Assembly: GCA_900543155.1 (NCBI GenBank)
Contig: UQQN01000111.1
Span: 1-7,370 of the forward strand
Length of the DNA stretch: 7,370 nt
Direction: 5' to 3'
Source: an uncultured Prevotella sp.
Lineage (GTDB): Bacteria > Bacteroidota > Bacteroidia > Bacteroidales > Bacteroidaceae
In this document: positions 1-6,126 of the stretch, one piece after another
Layout: the number at the start of each line of letters is the position of its first letter
Numbering within the stretch: the stretch's first letter is position 1
Made by a program: the position numbers and the translations under genes
The notes under the pieces: model-generated
Databases searched by the model: none
The model's input: only the letters and a program-made list of their open reading frames with translations
Told to the model about the DNA's origin: nothing

Positions 1-226
1 TCGTCCAGCACCACCCCTCCGGCAGCTGAAAGGGATAATGGGGCTTATCACAAGCAGCTTTTGACCGCTTGGTACGTTTGATTTTGCCTTCTTTGATAAG
101 GCGTTCTTTCTCTGCCTTGATGCGTTCTAGTAGCACCGAGGCAGGTTCATCGTTCGGGTCTTGCGGTACAAGCTTGCCATGTATCGCAAGGTCGAGTATC
201 TTTTGGCGTAACGCTTTTGTATTCAT
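1..226 (-). CDS. hsdS: Type I restriction enzyme specificity subunit HsdS, N-terminal part (cut by window edge)
   Basis: This is the specificity subunit, which carries the target-recognition domains that direct methylation by HsdM and cleavage by HsdR. Only the first 75 codons are inside the window. They begin MNTKALRQKILDLAIHGKLV and continue through a charged helix (about residues 30-55) to PEGWCW, which is the usual lead-in to the first recognition domain. This opening is characteristic of Bacteroidales HsdS proteins. The ATG at 226-224 is chosen because it gives exactly this conserved N-terminus, and no Shine-Dalgarno sequence is visible upstream. The gene is last in the operon as far as can be seen. 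It lies 46 bases after the DUF1016 gene, and a perfect hairpin occupies most of that gap. Recognition specificity cannot be judged because both recognition domains are missing. The identity is secure; whether the full gene is intact is unknown. Confidence 0.9.
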   Translation of the reverse strand, partial: MNTKALRQKILDLAIHGKLVPQDPNDEPASVLLERIKAEKERLIKEGKIKRTKRSKAACDKPHYPFQLPEGWCWT

Positions 227-244
227 TCTAAATTATAGTTTGCA

Positions 245-271
245 ATTTGTGCAGTCAGGGACTGCACAAAT
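245..271 (-). repeat. Perfect 12-bp-arm palindrome with 3-base loop in the gap before hsdS
   Basis: The arms are ATTTGTGCAGTC and GACTGCACAAAT on the minus strand, perfectly complementary, around a 3-base loop CCT. The hairpin begins two bases after the TAG stop of the DUF1016 gene (stop at 275-273) and ends 18 bases before the hsdS ATG. No uridine tract follows, so a classic intrinsic terminator is not supported. It could stabilise the 3' end of the upstream message, lower hsdS translation or transcription, or be a mobile palindromic repeat. The structure is directly visible; the role is inference. Confidence 0.8.
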
Positions 272-272
272 G

Positions 273-1325
273 CTATTCGTTATTTTCCAGTTTCTTTAGA
301 TCCTCGTTCTCTTCAAACTCCTCAATCCATTCCTTCACCTTGGCTTGCAGTAAAGCCTTGTTGGGAAGGTAAAGTTGATAGGCAGAAGCGTAGATATTTG
401 CGTCCTTTGGCAAGGTAAGTTCCACGAGGGCATCATTCTTTTCTTTACACAACAGTATGCCTATAGTCGGTTTCTCAAAGTCTTGTTTGACATAGCGGTC
501 ATAATAGTTGACATACATCTGCATCTGTCCGAGGTCCTGATGGGTAAGTTTATCTATCTTTAAGTCAATGAGCACATAGCATTGTAACAAGCGGTTGTAA
601 AACACCAAGTCTACAAAGAAATGCTGCTCTTCAAAAGTAAACCGTTTCTGTCGTGCCTCAAAAAGAAATCCTTTGCCAAGTTCGAGCAAGAATTGCTGCA
701 TCTTGCTGATAATGGCATTCTCCAGTTTAGACTCCGAATAAACAGAATCGGGTTTCAATCCCAAGAACTCCAATGTGATAGGATTCTTTATGATGTCTGA
801 TGGTTTCTCGACCGTCTGACCTTCTTTCGCCAAGCGCATCACCTCATTCTTATCGCGGCTTAATGCCAAACGTTCGTAAAGGCAGCTACCCACTTGTCTA
901 TTCAGTTCACGCACACTCCAATTCTGTTGTTTTGCTTCAATTTCATAGAAGTTACGCTCGTCATGATTCTCAATACGCATAAGGATAAGATAATGCGACC
1001 AAGACAAGTCAAACTGAATTTGACAAACACCGTCTGTCAAATTAGCATACGCCAAATAAAACTGTCGAATTTGTCGCAAGTTAGAGTAAGACCATCCCTC
1101 ACCGTACTTCAGACACAGTCTTTCTGAAAGATTTTCCAACACTTTCTTTCCATACGCTGCACGCTCATATCCCTGCTGCTCATCCTCCACAATATATTTA
1201 CCTACGCCATAGTAAGTGTAAACCATTGTGGTATTCACAGTAGTTTTAACATGCTTGTGCGCCTCGTCAATAAGTCTAGAGATATGTCCAAAGAGAGCAT
1301 CTTCTCGTTTTATGATTTCATCCAT
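273..1325 (-). CDS. DUF1016 (YhcG-type) PD-(D/E)XK nuclease-fold protein inside the type I operon
   Basis: This is a 350-residue protein of the DUF1016/YhcG family, whose C-terminal half is a predicted PD-(D/E)XK nuclease domain. The N-terminal domain (about 1-165) has the family signatures GEGWSYSNLRQIRQFY (75-90), LSWSHYLILMRIEN (107-120) and WSVRELNRQV (136-145). The nuclease half has E202 in LENAI, GKGFLFEARQKRF (218-229), D239 in FFVDLVFYN, the D254-L-K256 pair, and GQMQMYVNYYD (266-276). The active-site set therefore looks complete, with Asp in the usual (D/E)xK position. The length is normal for the family. The start ATG lies 4 bases after the hsdM stop, so the genes are probably cotranscribed and coupled. 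DUF1016 genes are known neighbours of type I systems but their biochemical role is not settled. Residues 95-103, just before LSWSHY, are encoded by a near-perfect 27-base palindrome. Confidence 0.92.
   Translation of the reverse strand: MDEIIKREDALFGHISRLIDEAHKHVKTTVNTTMVYTYYGVGKYIVEDEQQGYERAAYGKKVLENLSERLCLKYGEGWSYSNLRQIRQFYLAYANLTDGVCQIQFDLSWSHYLILMRIENHDERNFYEIEAKQQNWSVRELNRQVGSCLYERLALSRDKNEVMRLAKEGQTVEKPSDIIKNPITLEFLGLKPDSVYSESKLENAIISKMQQFLLELGKGFLFEARQKRFTFEEQHFFVDLVFYNRLLQCYVLIDLKIDKLTHQDLGQMQMYVNYYDRYVKQDFEKPTIGILLCKEKNDALVELTLPKDANIYASAYQLYLPNKALLQAKVKEWIEEFEENEDLKKLENNE
1017..1043 (-). repeat. In-frame 27-base palindrome inside the DUF1016 gene
   Basis: The outer arms AATTTGACA and TGTCAAATT are perfectly complementary. 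On the transcribed minus-strand RNA the stem continues inward through one G-U wobble and two more pairs, giving a 12-base stem with the 3-base loop GGU. The element is exactly nine codons (NLTDGVCQI, residues 95-103) and sits directly before the conserved LSWSHY motif. Its layout of 12+3+12 bases equals that of the palindrome at 245-271. It may be an in-frame palindromic insertion or a structure arising by chance. Confidence 0.7.
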
Positions 1326-1329
1326 TCCC

Positions 1330-2763
1330 TTAATCTTCTTTTATATCACCCAACAATTTCTCCAACTCACTCACCGCCTTGCTAATGCTCTGGCTTTGTT
1401 CCTTTATAGAAGCCATCAGTTCCGCCAAAGAATGTTGTTCTTCCTCGCCCCCTTGCTTAATCCAAGTGATGTCAAGCGAAGTCTTGTCACGAGCGGTAAG
1501 CTCATCTATGGAATATTTGCGCCAACGTCCAGAAGGGTTCGTATCTGCATCGTAAGTCTCTTTACGATCGTTAATATTCTCAGGGTTGTAGCATTTCACA
1601 AAATCATCAAGGTGATGACGTTCCAATTTGTTTGTAGCAAGCGTGTGTTTCACGTCAGTGCGGTAATCATAGAACCATACATCTTTAGTGGGCTGTCCTT
1701 TCGTGAAGAACAACACGTTAGCTTTCACACCCTGCGCGTAGAAAATACCAGTAGGCAAGCGTAGAATAGTGTGCAGATTAAAGTCAGCGAGCAAACGTTT
1801 GCGGATAGTTTCACCAGCGCCACCCTCAAAGAGCACGTTATCAGGCAATACTACAGAGGCACGACCACCCACCTTCAACATCAGCATCATGTGCTGGAGG
1901 AAATTGAGCTGGTTGTTCTTCGTTTCCACATAGAAATCAGGACGATTAAGTTCCACAGAACCAGCAGGACGTTGTCCGAAAGGAGGATTGGCAAGAATAA
2001 CATCCACCAATGTTTTTGGTTCACGTTCCAACGAATCCTCGCATGAAATCGGACTGCGGTCAGTACCCACACCATGAAGATACAAGTTCATAGAAGCAAG
2101 AGTAACCACAAGCGAAGTGTTGTCAACGCCATGCAAAGCCTCGTTTCGGAGGAAATCACGTTTCGCCTTGTCAGCCGATTGATTCTTCATATAGTCATAA
2201 GCCGTGAGAAGGAAACCGCCCGTGCCACAGGCAGGGTCGCACACAGTCTCGCCTATTTGTGGACGGATGCAGTCAACCATAGCTTTAATAAGGGGACGAG
2301 GTGTAAAGTACTGACCTGCGCCACTCTTTTTGTCTTGTCCGTTCTTCTCCAAAATGCTTTCATAGATAGCACCCTTCACGTCTGCATCCATCACAAGCCA
2401 TTGCTCTTCGTCAATCATAGTGATGACCTTTTTCAAGTAAACAGGCTTGTCAATCTTATTCTGCGCTTTAGTGTAGATTGTACCAATAAGGTTGTCTTGT
2501 TCGCTGAGCACTTTCAATGTTTCTTCATACTGTTTCAACAGATCCAGTCCGTCGAGCTGAATAAGATCATTCCACTGATAGCCAGTAGGTATCGCAGAAT
2601 CTTCTCCAAACATTTCAACATTCTCCGCATCCATCTTCAGGAAAAGCAGATAAGTGAGTTGCGTGATATAATCAGTAAAGCCAATACCTTGTCCTGCAAG
2701 CGTAGTGGCGAGGTTCCATACTTTTTTAGTGAGCGATTGCTCTGTAGATATATTGTTTGCCAT
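1330..2763 (-). CDS. hsdM: Type I restriction enzyme DNA-methyltransferase subunit HsdM (N6-adenine)
   Basis: HsdM transfers a methyl group from S-adenosylmethionine to adenine N6 in the site chosen by HsdS, and it also forms the core of the M2S and R2M2S complexes. The 477-residue protein has the HsdM N-terminal helical region (about 10-140), then GAGQYFTPRPLI (148-159), the AdoMet-binding motif DPACGTGG (176-183) and the catalytic motif NPPF (259-262). VLPDNVLFEGG (305-315) is another typical segment. A charged helix from about 440 to 472 ends the protein and is likely to contact HsdS. All key residues are present and the length is typical, so it should be active. The ATG at 2763-2761 lies 9 bases after the hsdR stop with no clear Shine-Dalgarno sequence, so translation may depend on coupling. 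Plus-strand open frames across this gene are shadows. Confidence 0.96.
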   Translation of the reverse strand: MANNISTEQSLTKKVWNLATTLAGQGIGFTDYITQLTYLLFLKMDAENVEMFGEDSAIPTGYQWNDLIQLDGLDLLKQYEETLKVLSEQDNLIGTIYTKAQNKIDKPVYLKKVITMIDEEQWLVMDADVKGAIYESILEKNGQDKKSGAGQYFTPRPLIKAMVDCIRPQIGETVCDPACGTGGFLLTAYDYMKNQSADKAKRDFLRNEALHGVDNTSLVVTLASMNLYLHGVGTDRSPISCEDSLEREPKTLVDVILANPPFGQRPAGSVELNRPDFYVETKNNQLNFLQHMMLMLKVGGRASVVLPDNVLFEGGAGETIRKRLLADFNLHTILRLPTGIFYAQGVKANVLFFTKGQPTKDVWFYDYRTDVKHTLATNKLERHHLDDFVKCYNPENINDRKETYDADTNPSGRWRKYSIDELTARDKTSLDITWIKQGGEEEQHSLAELMASIKEQSQSISKAVSELEKLLGDIKED

Positions 2764-2772
2764 AATTCAAAG

Positions 2773-5496
2773 TTATGCTGTTTTTCTTAAAACCACAAAA
2801 TTAAACAAAGACAGGAGCGCATCATCCGCCTTCTGCTTAGTACCGAATGCAGCAATCATCTGAGCCGCCTGTGTTCGATCATCCTCGCGGATATCATTGA
2901 TAGTACAAGCACCATTACTTGCTACATAATCAACAATCTGACTCATGAGTTGTTTTTGCCTGTCAGAGATTTCACGATGCCACTGACCACACCAAAGATT
3001 GAAATACTGCCGTGCGGTAACGCAAACGCTGTCAAGTTTTTCAATCTGTCGGAATGCAAAGCGAACCAATTGAATAATATTAGTAAGGGCATCGCTTTCC
3101 TCCTTTCTCGTTGTGCATCGCACGTTACCAGGAGTAACAATAGCATACGAGTTCCAAAGTTGTTTCGTACTGAAACGATTGTTCTCCATTTTCAGTTTAT
3201 TCTCCAAATCCTTCATCATGCTGAACGTGATAGGCTCGCCACTCTGATTGTATAAGATTCGTAAAGCCTCTATTTCGTCAGCATGGTCGCGGCAATACTG
3301 TTCAAAAGCCTCGGTAGTGTTCTTTGCCTCCTCCACAGAGAAACCCTTGGAAATAAGCGTATCCTCACCAGGCATGAGTGTGTTTACAAAACCAGCAGCC
3401 AAAATAAGAATATAGCGACGTACATCTGCATGATTGGCAATAGGAGAAACAAGTCCCTTACGCTCATTGTTAGGTTCATTGATGTTGTTATAAGGCGGTA
3501 AGCTGCCATTCGCCAAAGCATCGTAGATACGTTGTGCAATCGCATCCATGGAATCGCTTGCCAATCGTTCGAACTCCATACGCTGGCTGCCGTCTGCCTT
3601 ATTGTGCAGACGCGACAAAGTAGCTGCAAGGCGTTTGAGGTACATATCAGGCAAGTTGCCGTGAGCAATACGCTCCAGCAGTTCCTTCAATGTTATCGTG
3701 ATTGTATCAGGTCCTTCACCTTGCTCAGGAATAGACATAGTATGCTCGGTAACGCCCACCGCATCCACAAGGAAGAAACAATCTTTGCTTATAGCGTTAG
3801 GAGTAACAGCCCGCAACTGCTCATCGCCAATGGTACGCACACCACGCCCTTTCATCTGAATGAAAAGCGGTTCAGACTCCACGTCACGCATAAACATTAC
3901 CACTTCAAGCGGTTTCACGTCCGTACCTGTAGCCACCAAAGTGCAAGTAACAGCAATACGGAAGTCACGATCATTGCGGAATTGGCGAATCAGTTCATTG
4001 CTATCACCCGAAGAATAAGTAATTTTCTGTACATACCTATCCATATCAGCATTAGGGCATTTCTCTCCAAACACCTCTTTAGCTATGTTCACAATATTCG
4101 TGGCATGAGCCTCGTTGAGAGCAAAGATGAGTGTTTTGGGGAGATATTCAAAATTAGGCTCACGCTGTGGGTCATTAAACATTTCCGAGTAAACAGCATC
4201 GCGATATGTTGTAAGGATGAGTTTTATTTGAGAAGGATTGACAATAGAACGGTTAAGTTCCGTTTTTGTGTAATTCTTTGTCTCGCGTGTATTTAACTCT
4301 TCCGTTTTGCCCGTATAGCGAGTTTCAACACGCACACGGTCACCCTTCATAATAGCCCCTCCGTTTTCCGTTGCTTCCGTCTTAATACGATATACACGGT
4401 TATCCACGTTCACGCCATCCACGATACTCTTTTCAAGCGTATAGTTCACAATACGATTGTTATTGAAGAACGCCATTGTTTCAGGAATGGGAGTTGCCGT
4501 AAGACCAATAAGACGTGCCGTATCAAAATACTCAAGCACCTTACGCCAGTTACCGTAAATACTACGATGACACTCGTCAATAATAATCATATCAAAGAAA
4601 TCATGCGGCAAATTGGGATTGTCGGGAAGAACCATTTCAGTTGTCACATCTTCTTCTTCATCATCGTCATCATTATCTTGAATATCTTCACCCTTTAACA
4701 AAGAGAACAAACGTTGTATAGTAGAAATAAGCACATTGCTATCAGACGGAATTTTGGCAGATTTCAAGCGTTCCACCCCAAATATAGTATTGAAGGCTTC
4801 GCCATTGTCAGTAAGACGGAATGTACCAAATTCATTTTCAGCTTGTCGTCCAAGATTATTGCGATCAACGAGAAAAAGCACTCGTCGCATAGGAGTATAA
4901 GAAAGCATGCGATAGGCAGCAAGACAAGCCGTATAGGTCTTTCCTGCACCCGTAGCTAGAACCATAAGCGCACGGTTCTGTCCACTACGAAAACTCTTCT
5001 CCAATTCGGTAATAGCTTCATACTGACACTCACGCAATCCTTTTTTGTAAAGCGTAGGCAGTCCTGCAAATGGGTCGTTTATACCCAACAAAGCCACAAT
5101 TTCCTTTGGTGTATGAATACGGTTGATTTCCTCCCAATCCGTATTCGATTTACGAAAATCCTGAAATAAGACAATTTTACCGTTTGACTTATATAAAAGG
5201 GGGATAGGCTTTTGCCATGTTTGATAACAACTTGGTACACTTTTAGCATAAGTGGTCACTTGATCACTCACCTTATCAGAATCAACATCCACTTCTTCGC
5301 GTTTAGCTTCAAGCACACCACATACCTTGCCGTTGATGAACATAAGATAATCTGCTTCGAGATTGCCTTTCAGCAATCCTTCGCGCACAGCCACGGCTGT
5401 CATCGTAGGTTCGAACTCCTCGCGATTAACAACCAGCCAACCAGCATCAGCGAACCAACGGTCTATTTTAACTCTTGCTTTCTCTTCTGGTGTCAT
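2773..5496 (-). CDS. hsdR: Type I restriction enzyme endonuclease/translocase subunit HsdR
   Basis: HsdR is the ATP-dependent motor and nuclease that pulls DNA past the bound complex and cuts it at unmethylated sites. In this 907-residue protein the N-terminal PD-(D/E)XK nuclease shows D49 and E63-A-K65. The superfamily 2 helicase motor follows: LRECQYEAI (153-161), Walker A ATGAGKT (181-187), DECH (307-310), LTATP (332-336), VATGTDVK (521-528) and QMKGRGVRT (547-555). The C-terminal region from about 690 onward resembles the EcoEI-type HsdR C-terminal domain. All catalytic motifs are present, so the subunit is probably functional. Between Walker A and DECH there is an acidic run (274-283), which is probably a surface loop. 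The ATG at 5496-5494 is supported by AGGAGGG seven bases upstream and by the N-terminal match. The gene starts 3 bases after the regulator gene stops. Confidence 0.96.
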   Translation of the reverse strand: MTPEEKARVKIDRWFADAGWLVVNREEFEPTMTAVAVREGLLKGNLEADYLMFINGKVCGVLEAKREEVDVDSDKVSDQVTTYAKSVPSCYQTWQKPIPLLYKSNGKIVLFQDFRKSNTDWEEINRIHTPKEIVALLGINDPFAGLPTLYKKGLRECQYEAITELEKSFRSGQNRALMVLATGAGKTYTACLAAYRMLSYTPMRRVLFLVDRNNLGRQAENEFGTFRLTDNGEAFNTIFGVERLKSAKIPSDSNVLISTIQRLFSLLKGEDIQDNDDDDEEEDVTTEMVLPDNPNLPHDFFDMIIIDECHRSIYGNWRKVLEYFDTARLIGLTATPIPETMAFFNNNRIVNYTLEKSIVDGVNVDNRVYRIKTEATENGGAIMKGDRVRVETRYTGKTEELNTRETKNYTKTELNRSIVNPSQIKLILTTYRDAVYSEMFNDPQREPNFEYLPKTLIFALNEAHATNIVNIAKEVFGEKCPNADMDRYVQKITYSSGDSNELIRQFRNDRDFRIAVTCTLVATGTDVKPLEVVMFMRDVESEPLFIQMKGRGVRTIGDEQLRAVTPNAISKDCFFLVDAVGVTEHTMSIPEQGEGPDTITITLKELLERIAHGNLPDMYLKRLAATLSRLHNKADGSQRMEFERLASDSMDAIAQRIYDALANGSLPPYNNINEPNNERKGLVSPIANHADVRRYILILAAGFVNTLMPGEDTLISKGFSVEEAKNTTEAFEQYCRDHADEIEALRILYNQSGEPITFSMMKDLENKLKMENNRFSTKQLWNSYAIVTPGNVRCTTRKEESDALTNIIQLVRFAFRQIEKLDSVCVTARQYFNLWCGQWHREISDRQKQLMSQIVDYVASNGACTINDIREDDRTQAAQMIAAFGTKQKADDALLSLFNFVVLRKTA

Positions 5497-5499
5497 ATT

Positions 5500-5787
5500 T
5501 TATCCCTCCTTGTTTTCAGATAATACCATATTATCGGAAGTTGCAGACTGTAAATTTACTTGTTGATCCTCATTTAGCACATCTGCATTTAACAATCTTG
5601 CCACATCCACATTCAAAGTCTTTGCGATGCGCAACAGATTTTTAAGGTCAGGCTGACTGGAATTCGTTACCCATTTCGAAATTGTGGCCTGATCTTTGCC
5701 TAATTGTTCGGCAAGCCATTTGTTGCTTTTCTGTTCTTCAGCAAGCACTATTTTCAATCTATTAACCTGTTCTCTTGGCATATTCAT
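5500..5787 (-). CDS. Small XRE/Cro-type helix-turn-helix regulator, first gene of the restriction operon
   Basis: This protein of about 95 residues has one XRE-type DNA-binding domain. Counting from the second ATG (5781), the recognition unit is KWLAEQLG (21-28) followed by KDQATISKWVTN (29-40), then SSQPDLKNLLRIAKTLNVDV (41-60), the usual helix pair. The C-terminal 30 residues are polar and probably disordered. An open frame reaches a TTG at 5811, but that codon lies inside the predicted -7 promoter element, so ATG 5787 or ATG 5781 is the likelier start. It lies 3 bases upstream of hsdR in the same direction, and an inverted repeat spans its start codon. That layout resembles controller proteins of restriction systems and suggests it represses or times its own operon. 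Target and direction of control are inferred. Confidence 0.85.
   Translation of the reverse strand: MNMPREQVNRLKIVLAEEQKSNKWLAEQLGKDQATISKWVTNSSQPDLKNLLRIAKTLNVDVARLLNADVLNEDQQVNLQSATSDNMVLSENKEG
5504..5510 (-). promoter_or_regulatory. Strong Shine-Dalgarno sequence for hsdR
   Basis: AGGAGGG on the minus strand ends seven bases before the hsdR ATG and lies inside the last codons of the regulator gene. It is the best ribosome binding site in the window. It fixes the hsdR start and implies that hsdR can be initiated independently of its neighbour. Confidence 0.75.
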
Positions 5788-5800
5788 ATAATATATGCCA
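5776..5800. promoter_or_regulatory. Candidate operator: 8-bp inverted repeat over the regulator start codon
   Basis: The arms TGGCATAT and ATATGCCA are perfect and are separated by 9 bases. They lie immediately downstream of the predicted -7 element and cover the predicted transcription start and both candidate ATG codons of the XRE gene. This is the position where a small XRE protein would bind to shut off its own promoter. The repeat is seen directly; binding is inferred. Alternatively it could form a hairpin in the leader RNA. Confidence 0.55.
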
Positions 5801-5808
5801 CAAAGATA
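5801..5808 (-). promoter_or_regulatory. Predicted Bacteroidota -7 promoter element for the restriction operon
   Basis: TATCTTTG on the minus strand matches the Bacteroidota primary sigma factor -7 consensus TAnnTTTG exactly. It is 13 bases upstream of ATG 5787, giving a very short leader. No good TTG -33 element is visible 19-21 bases upstream; that stretch is A/T-rich. This is consistent with a weak or regulated promoter. Confidence 0.6.
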
Positions 5809-5833
5809 CAATAAGAAAGCGAAAAGGATTAAT

Positions 5834-5848
5834 AATATAGTCTATATT
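5834..5848. repeat. Short A/T palindrome upstream of the operon promoter
   Basis: AATATAG and CTATATT flank a single central T, making a perfect 15-base palindrome. Its centre is about 53 bases from the centre of the inverted repeat at 5776-5800, roughly five helical turns, and just upstream of where a -33 element would lie. It could be a second regulator site. A/T-rich palindromes arise easily by chance, and its half-site differs from the other repeat. Confidence 0.35.
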
Positions 5849-5864
5849 TTAGTGGGTTAAGATA

Positions 5865-5888
5865 AAAATTGATGAGTTTATCAATTTT
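5865..5888 (-). terminator. Probable intrinsic terminator after the phage-like genes
   Basis: Reading the minus strand, AAAATTGAT and ATCAATTTT form a perfect 9-base stem around a 6-base loop, followed by further T residues. The hairpin starts 4 bases after the TGA of the 77-residue gene. The stem is A/T-rich and so not strong. It separates the phage-like unit from the restriction operon, and because the flanks are A/T-rich it could work in both directions. Confidence 0.5.
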
Positions 5889-5892
5889 GATT

Positions 5893-6126
5893 TCACATAA
5901 ACACCTCCATGCCATTTATTTCAAACACGCACACATCTCTCAACTGCCGGATTTCATTACTATCCAGCAGTTTCATTCTTCGCGTACCCTTGTAGAAGTC
6001 GTAGCGAAGCGAGATGCAGCGGTGCCAGCATTGGATTTCTCCCGAGCGCGTCCATAGTTTGAGATCTACTGGTTCGGGAGATTGGAGCATACGTTTGAGC
6101 GTGGTGATATGAATAGCGTGGGGCAT
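5893..6126 (-). CDS. Small conserved hypothetical protein, probably phage-derived
   Basis: This 77-residue protein has no named function that I can assign. It opens MPHAIHITTLKRMLQSPEPV and contains LKLWTRSGEI, a basic segment YDFYKGTRRMKLL (about 43-55), and ends with a short beta-like stretch DVCVFEINGMEVF. It is compact, with no signal peptide and no membrane segment. From memory, similar small proteins sit beside structural-type genes in Bacteroides prophages, but I could not check this. Its ATG overlaps the stop codon of the upstream gene by one base (TAATG), so the two are almost certainly translationally coupled and probably act in the same process. There is no independent Shine-Dalgarno sequence. 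A hairpin follows 4 bases after the stop. Confidence 0.75.
   Translation of the reverse strand: MPHAIHITTLKRMLQSPEPVDLKLWTRSGEIQCWHRCISLRYDFYKGTRRMKLLDSNEIRQLRDVCVFEINGMEVFM

Noticed and set aside
1228..1764. Plus-strand open frame of 178 codons across the hsdM/DUF1016 junction
   Set aside because: Spans two real genes on the other strand and shows no domain or ribosome binding site.
2074..2790. Plus-strand open frame of 238 codons opposite hsdM
   Set aside because: It lies entirely against well-supported hsdM codons, has no recognisable family features, and is a shadow of the antisense reading.
3532..4296. Plus-strand open frame of 254 codons opposite hsdR
   Set aside because: Antisense to conserved HsdR helicase and C-terminal sequence, with composition rich in Cys, His and Arg as expected of a shadow frame.
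5251..5268. Inverted repeat AGTGGTCA-CT-TGATCACT in hsdR
   Set aside because: It has a mismatch, lies in conserved codons and is of a size expected by chance in several kilobases.
5788..5811. Upstream TTG start for the XRE regulator at 5811
   Set aside because: The TTG is part of the predicted -7 element, so it would lie upstream of the transcription start; ATG 5787 or 5781 fits better.
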